From assembly GCA_000349905.1 (NCBI GenBank), contig KB722737.1, positions 2,307,158-2,371,157 on the forward strand: a stretch of DNA of 64,000 nt, read 5' to 3'. This document shows, in pieces, positions 22,319 to 35,376 of the stretch (position 1 is its first letter; each line of letters starts with the position of its first letter). A program made the translations under genes and the position numbers. Origin of the DNA: Volvariella volvacea V23. Its lineage: Eukaryota > Basidiomycota > Agaricomycetes > Agaricales > Pluteaceae. A model generated the notes under the pieces. The model was not told the origin of the DNA and made no database searches. It saw nothing but the letters and a program-made list of their open reading frames with translations.

Positions 22319-25300
22319 ATGATGGACAATTCTTCTATCCAACCTCCTATAGTCAATGGAACTAATTCTGCTCATCGACCAATGAAGGGCGCTGAGGATC
22401 ATGAACTGAAGAAATGGAGAACATACACTCAGATGCTACCATATTCCACCGAACCTGCTTCAGAAATGATCCGAATGCTTGATTACATATTGCTGCGTTT
22501 AACACAATGCATAGAGGCGAAGGACTACGAGGTGGGGCTGCTGCAATGGGATACCATGATTTCACAGTGCGTTGTTCGAATGCTCTCATGTTGGGTGTTG
22601 CGCCTCATGAGGAAACAGCTGGTTCACGCTCCGTTATCCAATGCCGAAGGATAGACGGATCAAGTTAGCTAAGATCTACTACCACCTCAGCTCACTACCA
22701 GGGATGCCTACCCGGCTGGTTGCCACTTGCTCAGATACGTTTAAAACCTTGACCAAGTCCAAGAAGAAATTTACTGTCAAGGATATGAGGCTGCCTTGGA
22801 GGCCAATTTACGATATCTTACAAGAGGATTTATTTTTATCTCGAAGGCAGTTTGAATACACGTACGCCATCGTCTTTGGGCCATAGCCTCAGTCTCATGT
22901 AGATTTTTCAGTCAGCTGTCGTGGTGTATGGGTTATTTAGCTGAGCATGCCCGGCGATTCTTCCACCCAGCTGCGATTGAAGATATGCTCAACACCTTCC
23001 TTCCTCTTATGGATGGAACGAAGCTCGACGTACGTCCTTCACATCAGTCTCCAGAGTCGCCTCTCATCGAAACCTACAGAGCCTGCTGTATGCACAGTAT
23101 TGTCTAGTGACCTTTCTCCCTCTTAGTCACCCTCAAATATATCTCCCTTCCTTAATGCAAATATGGGAGTCAGTAAACTCCAACAACTTTGATGAAAGGA
23201 TGATTGATTTCCTTGGTAAACTGGCGGAAATGCACGTCGTGCCCGAGGCCAGCGACCCTCGCCTTATCGAACAAATCCCAGATGACGCGAGGTCCGAAGG
23301 AGAGGCACGTCTTGCTTGGTCTCGTGAGATGCCTAAAGACGGTGAGAAGTGGAAAGGGATTTTCAAAGATGTTGGGATCTTCACGGACCACGAGTGGCAA
23401 TTCCTGATGAGCAAGTGCATAGCGGCAATGGGTGCGTGGGCCTTCCATTTTTTGTTACTACAGTTTTTTTGAATGGGCTCGTGATAGGTATTCCTATTGC
23501 CGATGGATCGTCGTTGAACATAGCTGGTTTTGTCGACCAGCAAGCTACCTTTGAGTTAAGTCGATTACCGAAGTCCGCGGGAAAGACATGTAGGTTATGC
23601 CATTTCCGTATCGACCAGCTAACTCTGCATACCTTTCAGCGATGCTCGCCAGAATCATCGTATACTCTATGGCAACTGATGGCCTCAGTGTTCTTGCTTC
23701 CAACGCACCTACCCCGATTTTCACGCCTCTGCCATCTGGAATGTCTACACCTAATATCCAAACCACCTCTCCAGGGGATTACCTCTCAAGACCGATCGGA
23801 CTGGGCAGCCATGACGGAAGAAAGCCCACCTATCTAGCCGGGTCCAAGGCTCTCGATTCCCTTGCGAAGTTGATAGCATCGACGGAGACGTTTTTCCATC
23901 CCAACAACACCGGAAGCTGGACAGCTGAGGTACGTTTTCTGGGTTCCTACAAAGATGTCGTTATTGTCCATTTCGTTGGGCAATACTCATACCACTTACA
24001 GCTTAGTGCATTCATAGCGGATATCGTCTACGATTTTAATAAACGTGATCTTTTACCTCGCCCTCTGCTTGACTTTATCCTCATGTGTGAATTTTAGGTT
24101 GGTACGCAGAACAGCAACCGGATTGCAAGACTCCCAGAGTAAGCTTTTTGAATCTAGAATACGACAGTCGCTCATCTGGGATGTCAGCATCGTCGCCTGA
24201 CTCGGCAAATGAGGCAGGAGTTAGTCAAATCACTACGGACTGTTGTGCTTCTTGCTATCTTCTCTCAAGACTCGCGAGTTACTTCTAACATAATATCCTG
24301 CCTAAAATCGATGGCTTTCATGGAACCCGAATTAATATTGCAGCCTATCTTGGAGCGAGCCGTTCCATCTTTAGAAGCCCTTACGGAAGTTCGTCACACA
24401 AAAATGGAGTATCGCAAATCTTTAATAATGACATTCTTTTAGACTCAGAGGACAATTGCCATGATCAGGGCTCTAGGTGCTGTTTCCCCTGCAATTGCGT
24501 GTCGGGGAATATATTATCCGGGCGCAAAGAATCTGGTTCCACTCCTACAACTTTTGATCCCGGGGATTGATCTCGTGGGTTTTTGTACATTCATTCGTGG
24601 AAGCTAATTAATTATTAATTTTGCCTAGAACGATCCTTCCAAGACGGTGTGTCAATTTTGAGTTGTAACAACCAATACTGATGCCCCTGTCAGAGCTTCA
24701 CCACAGGATTCCTTACAGACGTGTCTCAATACGTACTGTTCGGTGACTTAACAACCAATCACACGGAACTACCCGCAAGAGCAGATACGGAGCTGGGCGT
24801 ACCACCCAGTTCTGAGTATTCTGTCACTCTGGATAGCGTCGAGGCCGTATGTCTTGAGGAGGGCGAAAGAGTCTTGACTAATGAAGAAGAAGACGCATTG
24901 CTTAAAGTGAGTCTTAGCACTGTACGGGTGCTCTCAAATTAATGCAGAGAAGGTCACGACGGGAGCATTCGCCGATTGGGTAACCAGCCTTATTCGGCGC
25001 ATTATACAGCTAATGGAGAACCTCCCGGAAGAGGGACCAAATGGAACGGCCGGGGGCGCCTCTGAAGGTTAGACACCCCTCCTTGCTACTAGCTGCTGGA
25101 CTAATCAAGATAATCAGTGCAAATGGTGGACGCCGTCACAGGTGCCTTTAACCAGATTTGCATCCACTTGTCTGAGCCACTATACGACTTGGTCCTCAAA
25201 ACGATTTATGACTACGCAAGTACCAACGTGCGCTCCAACGCTGTTCGAGCGATCCATCAATTAGTAGAGTGCGTGGCCACTGCCAATCCGGAGAAAACCA

Positions 25301-28300
25301 TGAAATTGTTCATCCCGTTCTGTTGCCGTAATATCAAGATTGAGCTTGAAAGTGGTGCCAGTTCAGTGAGGACAACTTCTTCATCATCACCTATACCTTC
25401 GGATGCTACGTTGCACTGGAGTGAGTACTTTTTCTCAAAAACCAATGGCAGATGGTTGATTGTGACTGTCAGATCTTGCGATGCTTAGAGGGGCAGTTTA
25501 TAAGTGAGTGTTGAGTTTATTTCCGGCCGCTTTGCCAAATGACGTCGTATCATCGTAGCGACGGGCGAGCAGTAAGCCTTCATTCCCTTCAACCTTTCAG
25601 AAAGAAAGGCTTAATCGCGCCTCTCCAGGCACTTCAACACCAAGAATCCTTCATGTCCATCCTGCGTTTGTTGCACGATAAGACATTCACCGAGCGTGGT
25701 TACTCGTGGAGTGGAAGGTTGCTTTCGAGCTTGCTGCTTACCCTCACACTAGTTTACCCTTTAGAGACCAAACTCGTGAACCCAGAAGAATGGTCAACCG
25801 AAGGTACTTGTCTAAGTATCGGTGGGTGTTGTAAAAATAACTTGTTCTTAGAATTCCGAAGGAATCACCACCTTTATTGGGGTAAACTGTATAAGAGAGG
25901 TGAAGTCAAGGTAATGTCACAGCAACCAGCTATAATACAAATCATGCGTTGACAACCTATAGATTGCATGGCACGTACCCAACGATGCCGAAATCAATTT
26001 CGTTCTGCGCATTTTTGAAGAATTAATTGAGCCAATACTGAACACCCTTGATGGCTTACTTGCCCCAGGTTAGTTTGCCTTTCCTGTCATTTCCTGTACT
26101 AACTCACAACAGACGTCATTCGCGACGCGCTTTGGCGCAACGAATTTTGCCGGTCAGTATTTTCTCAGTCTCGCATTGGTCGTCAACCATAGCTGTTTGT
26201 AGTCACCTGAGCTTTGTCCAAAATGCCTTCGCTGGGATCCCGACATTAATAAAGGAGCATATATCCCCAAAGCAGGCGTATGAGGCTGCGCAGTCGAGTG
26301 ACATCCTGTAGGTGCCTTGTCCCAGTGCTTTGTACCAAAACTAACGTCCACTTTAGGAACGAGATACCCGAGATGATTGCATCTGTGCCTCCCATCTCGT
26401 CTGGATTTTGCTTGACCGATCCAGAAGACCATCGTTATCAGTATATAAATCGATTGAAGCATCGCTTTGGCACGTTCCTGCACAAGGCGTCAGTTGCTCT
26501 ACGTTCTCAAGGAGAAGAAAATACGTTAGATGCTGTGAACATGCTTGTAAGCAAATTTGATTTTGCCTTCTGTGAATATACCTCAGTCTGTGTACCAGAT
26601 CACATCGATCCGAACATTCATGCTTGAATACGGTGATAGCAAAGACAGGTACGCCCCATATGTGCTACATAACACTCAGGCCACAAAATTGTCTAGCTAT
26701 TTCTCCAACGAGGATCACTTTCTAACGGAGATGGCCATGCAACGCCTTCATGCTGGCCAAAAAACTTGGTCACGAGCAATTTGGATACGCAAAGCACGGT
26801 GAGACCACTACTTGCTTTAATGCATTTCCCCCACATCTAAATCTCCCAGCTATATACACTCTGCGCGCGTTCGGTGGAACTCCATCGAGAGGTTCCGTGG
26901 TCCACTGCAGGATAAACTAGTGGATGAACTTGTTCAATGGTGCATGTGGCATTACCCTGTTATCCGAGAGTTAGTCCGCCACTCGCACTCGGCACGCAAC
27001 AATACTTATCCACCTGCAGGTCGAGCCAGTCCCTTTTAGACTCTATATGCGGGGTAACTTGGTTTTCATTTGGTTAGCCCAGTGCTAACGAGAAATGCTC
27101 TACAGCTTTATGATGGCGTCAAGCGGCGCGCTCTACCCACTTTATATCAATCACTCAAACCTGGTTCAGACGATGACAGCATGAAGGGGGCACTGTGGAC
27201 CCTAAGCTATTCTTCTTTCAATAAATATATAGTTGGAAGCAAGTCCTCCGATTCTTCTCGCTTCCCACTGGCCCAATGTACTAATGAACCATAGACCCTA
27301 CTTTGTTGCCAGAGCTTGCTAGCAACCTGCTACAGTGCCATCACAATGAAAAGGTATGTGCACCCTCCCTTCCACGCACAGCATATATATACATGACGTA
27401 TAGCCATCGATACAAGACTGTGTAACAATGGTTGCAGAGAACAGTGCGTAATTCATCTCTTCACTCGATCAGGGCGGACAACAAGGCTAGGTTTACATGC
27501 ATTCCTTGAGCCCAACTTCCTCTACCTGGAAGTGCAATCCGACCATATAGAGAGGTTGGCCGTGGAGCTAAGGGCGATCCTGGATATTGAACCCACTGAG
27601 CCAATCTCCGTGATCACAAAGCAATGCCATGAGATGAGGATAGAGCGCGTGAAGCTAGCGAATGAGGCTTTCACCGCTGCTGTAAGTGGTTCCTACTATT
27701 TGGGAATGAATTTAACACGATTTTAGACCAATCTTATACTCGAAGTCGCATTATCTCCACAAACGCATTGGCGGTACGCTCTTTTTGCGACAAGGAGCCT
27801 CCGGACCCTTCTTCGAAGGGATGTATCTCCATCCGCCGAACATGCCACCTACTTCTTAGAACGGATCTATGCCGACCACCCTTCAATCGTAAGCTCTCCC
27901 TTCGTCGTGTCTATATAAAACCTAATTACATTTCTAGCGATATGTAAGAGACATGCCCTATTACGTTCTCTGACTCGGCGCTGACAGCTTGACACATCTC
28001 AAGTACGCACAACGCGGTTTGATGAAAGCTGCACGAAATATCAAGCTCCGAACCTACTGCAAATCGCCCGAAGACCTCGCACTAGGTCGCTCTACAAACC
28101 CGCTCAAGCGACATATGCCCATCGTGCCATCCCACGAACTCACGGAGAAAATACTCGCCGATTATAAACGCCCAGTAGACTTGACTACAGCTGCGCAGGA
28201 ACCGTGAGGGGCTTTCATATCTCGAGAATCGCTTGCTTACGACCGACATTCAGAACATTTCGTGATCGAGACCCGCCAGGATGGTTAGTTCATGGCAACA

Positions 28301-30794
28301 GCCTTCCACTCTACATGCTGCCACCCCCAGAATTTTCGGTTTTATCGGCATGGGAGACTGAGAGTCAACCTATTTTGGAAGCTATGCAACAGGTCCTGGT
28401 GACGAAGGGCTTCTGGGAGCGTTTGGTAGCCAAGTATTCGGAAGAGACAAGTGCAGACATCATGACTCAAGACCATGTGTCCTGCATTAAGTCTATATGT
28501 AAGGTCTTTATCCATGCAATTGGCAGATTTAATGCGATACATATCATTCTTAGTTCAACTATTTGGCGATGTTCCTCTTCCAATCCTGAAGCCACTTTTA
28601 GCGCCTTTGATAGACGACAAAGACCGGAACAAACAACGTGCCCTGGCAGAATGTTTAGCTGGAGTTATTGGAGGTAATGCCCGGTAACGCGTTGGCTTTC
28701 ATCCAATTATTTGAACTCAGGTTTAGGGTCTAAGCATTGGCCGGCCTCGATGCAGAACGACCTTTGGAAGTGGATCGTCCCTATAATCCCGATCATCCTG
28801 AAGCAGAATCTAACCACAGAAGGCACTTATATCTGGTCATCGTTCCTTGAGGTATGCTCCTTGCGACCAATTATAGGGAACGAAATATACTGACGCTACG
28901 CCCCAGTATCTCTTTTACCATAAAGACCCGCGAAGACTTGTCCACCTAACTGACTACATCATCGAAGAATTCAAGTCGCTGGACTTCAGTGCAGATATGT
29001 CATTCGACGTGATGAAGGTGTTAGCATTGATTCGGCCCTTCTACATCGAATCTGGTTGGAAATTCACTGCTTGGGCTGATGAAGTGTTAGAGCGATTCTG
29101 GTGCGAGATTGACTGCATCCATGACGACGTATGGCATCCTTCTTTCTGGTTTCTACTTTACGCCCTAATATTCGACAGGTGCGAGCAAGTATTGCTGAGT
29201 ATCTTGGTATCGTGTCGAACCTTACGGTAGGCTCGACGATCAATTGTCTCAACGAGGGATTAACATCAATATCGCAGTGGCGGCCTCAACCTTCAACACC
29301 GACTGCAGAAGTGTTTGTAAAGGAATGCCGCATGTCGCTCGACAATGACATCATGGGTGTGCGGAGTAATTATCATCAGCACCGTGTGAAGGAGCTAGTT
29401 GATAAGTTCCATACTTGGAGGGCTGAACGCGAGCCAGGGCTCAGGGCGCGCCAGTCTACTTATGATAAGTAAGTCCACTAATGCGGCAATGCGACTCACC
29501 TCATGAATTATTTTAGGGTCGGAGCTACGGTGTGCATCTGGCTATTCGTTTGTGTCCACTGCGTCAACGCCAGGTGCTCGTTTGACCATATTTTACCCCT
29601 GCTGGTAGGTGATTTAGTACCTATTGCTACTCTACGATCTCACGCTACTATAGCCTGAATTGTTCCGTTTCACTGAAGGTATAGCACCAATTGCTATTCG
29701 ACTGTTTTGGTTTCTAAGAAAGATTCTAGTCAATGATAACGACACTCTGGTTTCCATGGCTTCTAACGTGCTGAAGTGGATGTGTGGGGTGACGCCACCT
29801 TCTGAACTTGTTGACCCAATTTTAGACTGCATTTTTGAGGTTATCAGGACATCTACGGTTAGTCCCCATTTCGCAATACTCGCACAGCTCTGTACTAAAA
29901 TTTGTGCCTCAGTCGTGGAAGGCTAAAGTGAAAGCCCTCCCAATACTACAAGGTATGTTACCACAAGCACATATGCTCCGAGTTGACCTAAATCATCTCA
30001 TTCAGTGTTCTACTTCCGACAAATTCCGCTGATATCAGACTACAAGATAGTCCAGATTCTCGAGGTCCGTCAGTTTTCATATGAACTTGAAAGCTTCCTT
30101 GTAATGCGAATATATGCACAGGTTGTATGTAGTTGTCTCGACGACGAAGTTATCGAAGTTCGGGAGATGGCCGCTACGTGAGTTATCTAATCCATAACTA
30201 TTGAATTGAATCAACTTGTAATTATCACACAGCACTCTAACGGGCATCTTGCGACTATCACCTCGAAGGAGCGTACTTACGCTTAAGGTAATCAATTAGT
30301 TGCTATAGAGGGCATTTCTGCGAATCAATGCTCACGAAAGTTCCTTGTAGGAACGGTTTGTACGCTTGGATAGAAGCACCCACATTCCAGACAGGAAAGA
30401 TCCCAAGTATGGCGAGGCCATCCGTAAACGCCACGCCGCTATCCTGGGTATATGCGCACTGGTGGAAAGCTACCCATACACAATCGAGAAATGGATACCG
30501 GATTTGTTAACCAGAGTACTCGTGGAGCGGACATACGACCCCGTAAGGACACCTAGGCTTGCCCACACGACCACTCACTAAAGGCTCTACAGATGCCAAT
30601 TTCAACAACCATTCATGCATGTGCAAGAAATTTCAAACAAACGCACCAAGATACGTGGCATGAGGATATTAAAAAATTCAATGAGGATCAGCTAGTTGCA
30701 TTGTCAACACTCCTCACGGGCTCATCATACTGTTCGTGCTCGATATAGATCGTCTACTCTTCTCATTTATGACTTGTTCACTACAGATGCATGA
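22319..30794 (+). CDS. BLM10: Proteasome activator Blm10/PA200 (full length)
   Basis: Giant HEAT-repeat solenoid that caps the 20S proteasome and opens its gate. About 25-30 exons cover 8.5 kb. The N-terminal part starts MMDNSSIQPPIVNGTNSAHR with ELKKWRTYTQMLPYSTEPAS, then WFTLRYPMPKDRRIKLAKIY and DMRLPWRPIYDILQEDLFLS. The middle has FLPLSHPQIYLPSLMQIWES and YDLVLKTIYDYASTNVRSNA. The C-terminal part has LGSKHWPASMQNDLWKWIVP, FRFTEGIAPIAIRLFWFLRK, EVREMAATTLTGILRLSPRR, RKRHAAILGICALVESYPYT, and TWHEDIKKFNEDQLVALSTL. The reading frame appears to run past the last motif to an artificial SSYCSCSI end, but an intron at 30732-30786 (GT...ACAG) joins TAC-T to AT-GCA-TGA. The true C-terminus is therefore SSYYA, the HbYX-type tail that docks in the 20S alpha ring. 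No frame lesion was seen in the blocks checked. Confidence 0.92.
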
Positions 30795-30956
30795 AAGAGT
30801 ATGAACTAGGTGCGGTGTGCGCCATCTATGCTAGGCACCCGTTCAGTGCGGGACTGTGCATGAAGACCAAAAGATCGGTCAGGTATATTTACACTTTAAG
30901 GGAATCCGTGGAAGAAGGTCCAGTATTAAGGAGGTTCTGGTCGTTAAGGGAAACCA

Positions 30957-31979
30957 TTATATGCTAAGATGCGAGACAGAGCTCCGGGGCGATAAGAAAC
31001 CGGGTGTTGGTGGTGCAGAGTGTTGGTCGGGCTGTCCCTCCTCAAGGTCACTTTCAAGAGTGCCTATACTGGGAGGAGTGGTATCAGTACCGTCAGCCGT
31101 ACCTGAGCGAGAGCCAGCTTGTGGGACTGCGTCAATAGGTGCATGAGTGCGGTTTTGGTACCCGGACTTGACTCTGTTATTAGAAACAGACTCTCTGTAG
31201 TATACCCATCAACACAATTTATATAACCCCCGGAGATAGTGGCATACCTAATCTCGGCGATGAGATCATCAATTGCATACCATGCCAGCTGGCTGTATGC
31301 AACACCTCTCCACCAGCCCATCAAGTCTGGTGGACCTATATATGCGTGCACATGGAGGTGGTCCGTTACAGGTATTTTGTTATCCTTGAATGGCGGAGTT
31401 ATGAAACCAATATAGAAGTTTGAGGGTCTATCGGAAGACGCGCCGGAAGGGGCTGTAGAGGGTGAACGTGCAGGAGCGGCCAATGGTGAGGCTGGTGTCT
31501 GGAGAGAATGGAGAAGTCTGGTTGCGAGATTTCGTACATTGACGAGGAGGGGTAGATCACTTGATGACTGACGACATACGGGGCGCACAGAAAACGACAG
31601 GGCAAGGGCAGTGAGTTAGTTAAGCGAGGCACCATATCAGATTGGACGCAGAAGGGACGACGAACGAGAGTGTATATTGAGGGTACGTGAAGGCTTTCAA
31701 AGGCAAACTTAAATTAGGACCACGAAACGAGCGCCTTCTAGGTATCCAAGGCCGAGAGGAAAAGACTACTAACTTAAAGGCGACGATGACATGTCCCCGG
31801 CTCGAAACGGGATTTGCCTTCTCTCTGTAGGCGGTAAAGTTGTCATCTCTCCACAGTACCTCGGGCTGCTGCGGAGACACGGCTGGGAATGCGAGCGAAC
31901 GTGGAGAGCTGGAGGGGGTCTGGATGGCGGAGGCGACGATGCCGCACATGGGGCAGCCAGGCTTTGGAGAAAATGCCAT
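30957..31979 (-). CDS. HIT-domain protein (histidine triad hydrolase/transferase)
   Basis: Starts at ATG 31979 with MAFSPKPGCPMCGIVASA, a Cys pair typical of HIT/aprataxin-like proteins. It continues LWRDDNFTAYREKANPVSSR and GHVIVAF. After an intron come LPLLVNVRNLATRLLHSLQT and an insert rich in P/S/A, then FYIGFITPPFKDNKIPVTDH and LHVHAYIGP with the HxH core of the histidine triad. WYAIDDLIAEIR precedes the last intron (GTATGC to ACAG). The last exon codes VKSGYQNRTHAPIDAVPQAG and a Ser/Pro/Asp-rich tail ending SSVSHLSI at 30957. HIT proteins act on nucleotide conjugates; the exact substrate cannot be read from the sequence. It is head to head with TRAX, 145 bp between starts, and converges on BLM10. 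Confidence 0.85.
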
Positions 31980-32104
31980 TGGTGGACGAAACGTGGGGGA
32001 CAAGAACGAAAGAGCAAGCGAGTGCAAAAGGAGCGAAATTGGGTAATTAAGTCTTGAGGCCAACGGACTTGAAGCTGCCGTAGAATACAATCACATCACA
32101 ATCC

Positions 32105-32110
32105 CACGTG
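32105..32110. promoter_or_regulatory. CACGTGAT E-box in the HIT/TRAX divergent promoter
   Basis: CACGTG followed by AT (ATCACGTG on the other strand) lies 15 bp before the TRAX start and 126 bp upstream of the HIT start. Being so near the TRAX ATG, it may act mainly on the HIT side or lie in a short TRAX leader. Confidence 0.35.
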
Positions 32111-32124
32111 ATCCCTAGCCTCTC

Positions 32125-33191
32125 ATGTCCTCCACCCAGGTATTCCAACAGTTTCGTGCCGAGCTCGACGAGCACTACGAGCGACGAGAGCGCTTGATCA
32201 AGGTCGTGTCCCGCCATCCTCACCCCACCCGGTGCTCCTCCAACTTGTCGTCTCACCCTAGGCCAGCCGAGATATCACTAACCTATCCAAAAAGGCAATC
32301 TTTCTTGTCCATCGCCTCGTAATAGAATCTAGCAGTCATTCTCCAGAAGAGCAAGAACATGCAGAACGAATGGCAGGGAGGAAGGGCCAAGAACGCTTGG
32401 AAGAGGTTCAGAAGCTCTATGCAAGCCTCAAGCCTGATCTCGAAGGAGACCGATTTTGGAGGTATGAACGACAAGTGTCCCCAGGCCTCCAGGAGTATAT
32501 TGAGGCACTGAGCTTTGCACACTACCTGGAGCATCGCTCCCTGATCACATACGATCAGGTGCAAGTGACCCTTTGCAATCCAAATGGGGTACCAGTGCGT
32601 CCACTGGTCTTAACTCCCCTTCCCATCCACTTATCTATTGCCCCTCCATTCTTTGGTGTTCGTTTGGAAACCCATCAACGTGGTTCCCTTGATCCCGAAT
32701 ACTCTTAGTATCTTCCATTGACTATATCCGACTACCTTCTCGGCTTGTCAGATCTAACAGGCGAACTGATGCGGTTTGCCATATCGGCCATTGGCCGCCG
32801 GGGTGGACGAACGAAGGCCAGCGAGGTATGCGCATTTGTGCGGTCCTGCAAGGCAGGTACGGCACGTCAACTTTCTCCCACATTCTTGTTTTCACAGGCG
32901 GCTTTGTTTTCCAGAACTTGAGCGGTACACGCCTTATGTGAACGATCTAGCTGCAAAGCAGAATGTTACAGCACATTCTCTAAAGAAAATAGAAGATGGT
33001 AAGTCGTGAGGTGTTCCATAAGCTCTATTATCGACTATTATCCGGCACCAGCTGCATATGCCCTTGTGGTCCGTGGCTCTGAGTATGATATCCCGCCAGA
33101 TATGCTCGAGGATATCGTGTCCCACGCAATGGAAAGCTACAGTAAACATGGGCCGAATCGTTCGCATACTATGATTGATAATGACGAGTGA
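32125..33191 (+). CDS. Translin-associated factor X (TRAX) family
   Basis: Translin and TRAX form the C3PO endoribonuclease complex that acts on single-stranded RNA. Here TRAX is the catalytic partner. Exon 1 reads MSSTQVFQQFRAELDEHYER. Then come DITNLSKKAIFLVHRL, VSPGLQEYIEALSFAHYLEH and RSLITYDQVQVTLCN. A further exon gives ITISDYLLGLSDLTGELMRF with the DLTGELMR block typical of TRAX and its acidic active-site Glu. ASEVCAFVRSCKADFERYTP keeps the later acidic position (EVCAF...D), and SLKKIEDAAYALVVRGSEYD follows. The stop is at 33191. The DYLLGLSDLTGELMR version separates TRAX from translin (DYLSGLLILASELSR). Five introns are inferred and the frame is intact. No translin gene is seen in this window. 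Confidence 0.88.
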
Positions 33192-33337
33192 GGGTGGCAA
33201 TCTAGCCGTTACATTGCACTCGATAATGGTAGCTATACATACAACATCCACGTATACTCAATCATGTCAGTAGACCAGTGAATCAGAAGCATCGCAATGA
33301 AAGGCTAAAGTAAACTATAGGACGTGAACTGAGGTCG

Positions 33338-35226
33338 TTAATCTACACTCTCGGGGTCCTCCGCGCTAGAGAGTAAGCAGACCAGACCAGGGGAGTTGCG
33401 TTCAAACTCAATGAACAAGAAGCTGTCGTTAAGGCTCTTCATCGTGATTTCCAACTGTTGACCGTCTTGCACAATCTTGATTGGACAACCAGAAGACTTG
33501 GGAAAGGGTATATGGATGATTAATCTTCCTTGAGATTCCATCATGTCCACCTCAATGCAAGGTGCTGGTTCTATGGTAGCGACTGAGTCCGGATTGTGAC
33601 CGACAACTTCCTGAGTTGCATTAGACTTGGTATTTGAGGTTGTGTCGGTTGGCAGCTGGGGTGGGTTACACTGTTGAGGTGCAGGGGAGTCCTGCACCCC
33701 ACGGACCCCAGACCAGTTGAGATATCTGCCCAGAATAGCTTTCGTAATCCGATATGCGACAAGAAGAGTCGCAGAGAAAATGACTAGCATAAACGTTGCG
33801 AGAGAGAATAGTCTGCTCTGCTGTGGAACGCGAACATGAGAAAGTTTGGAGACCAATGTGTTGCCCGGCGTTGGTCTGGAACTTGAACGAGATCCTGCAG
33901 GTTGGGAATGCTGATCGGGCTGTGGCAAGACACTTGACGTCTCCTTTCTCCTGTTCAGATTCGTGATAGGCAAGACGTCACGTAGCTGGAAAGGAGAAGG
34001 CGGTGGAGTAGGAAAGGGATTGGACGAAGGACGGAAAATGGAATGCGGTGAGAGTATGGAAACGGCAATCTTGCCGGTTGGAGAAGCGAGGTCATATATT
34101 GAAGCAAAAATGAAGCAGTCGCCAGCATTATCCACGGCAAAAGAAACGTCATCCTCAACCGCAGAAGGGATGCTGAAAAACCGAGATTCCGAAGTAAGTG
34201 GCTGATATAAAATGAAATGAGTCGTGCTGCTAGGAAGGAACGGCTGAAAGTGGCTCTTGAAATTCAATTGCATGGGTAGAGGTGTTGTGTACAACGGAAG
34301 AGCGATGAAGGTAGTGGTATGGTGGCCGGAAGGAGAAGCCAAGATCAAATGACCCTTGTCCGTGTCGAAAGCTACGACTCGAGAGACCCTGGTAGCGTGT
34401 TCTGTGACAAGGAGGGGCTCTCCAGAGTGACGCGAGAGTGGATAGAGTCCAAGGCTTCCAGAGCCGGTGCTTGTAATCGAACCAGAAGGGGAAAGGACCA
34501 TTGCAGCTCCCGGCGTAGCACAGAAAACTAGGCTGTCCACATAGGGTCCCTTGGACCGCTCCTTCGGTATTAGGAATAATAACGACGGATTATCTGATTC
34601 ACCAAAACTTGTAGCGTGTTAGGATTCAAGGATGTAAGGCGTCCACTCAAGGAAGCTGCATACCGTTCTCCCAATCCAAACGACCAGATACTGTAGTCAT
34701 CCAGATTGTCAACGCGAGCAACTTCATCATTGGGTCCTTCCCAGCGAAGCTGCTCGTCCTCTTTAATCCAGCCACTAGCAAGGTGCACCTGAGGTGAACG
34801 CTGCAGGCAGATGAACCCATTCTGTCCATACTGGCCTAACCACTCGATTTGCCTCCCTGGATATACTATACGGAAGGTATATGAGAAGCGTTTGTGATTT
34901 GCCGCAACCGAACTCGAGATTGGAACGCATAACGAGAGGTGAACCGTTCCATCATTCTCTCCAAGCCCAGAGACATTCGATGCACTGCCATCACAGACCT
35001 TCACATGCTGTGAGTTGAGGCCGTAATCGTGCGCATGCCAGTCACCCGTGAAGCTGTCTCCAACCGGGATATCGGTCCACAGTTGCAGGATTCCTCCGTC
35101 AGCTGTCAGGGATTGAAAGTCTGTGGCGCTGAGCTCGGCACTGAAGTGCAAGTGCACAGGTAGCAGGCTGGCCGTGGATGGGAGGTCTACGGTGTCACCC
35201 AATGCTGGACGAAAGGATATTTTCAT
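33338..35226 (-). CDS. Single-pass membrane protein of unknown family
   Basis: Two exons joined by a 41-bp intron at 34602-34562 (GTGAAT...CTAAT...GAAG). It gives the continuous junction NTLQVL-ERSKGPYVDSLVFC. The N-terminal part (about 210 residues) is beta-rich with many aromatics (LQLWTDIPVGDSFTGDWHAH, YPGRQIEWLGQYGQNGFICL) and lacks a signal peptide. The second part (about 410 residues) has SPSGSITSTGSGSLGLYPLS-type repeats of small and hydrophobic residues. It then has a Pro/Ser-rich disordered stretch, one strong membrane segment (LATFMLVIFSATLLVAYRIT), and a C-terminal tail ending ECD-like SSAEDPESVD. I do not recognise a catalytic motif. It may be a fungal lineage-specific membrane protein. 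The upstream ATG at 35226 is the only reasonable start. Confidence 0.7.
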
Positions 35227-35376
35227 GAGACAGGAAAAGAGGAGAGGGACAGCGAGGCCAGCATGTGGCCGACGACAACGTTGTAAACAGGTGGTGAGGG
35301 CTACAGTGATGTCACGCCGGCGTTGGCATTTGATTCTTGGAAATAAATAAATATTGATAAATTATGCACTCAGGCT

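Noticed and set aside
30795..31146. Extra exons after BLM10 (KEYELGAVCAIYARH...)
   Set aside because: The SSYYA-stop exon ends BLM10 at 30794, and the stretch from 30957 is the antisense of the HIT gene.
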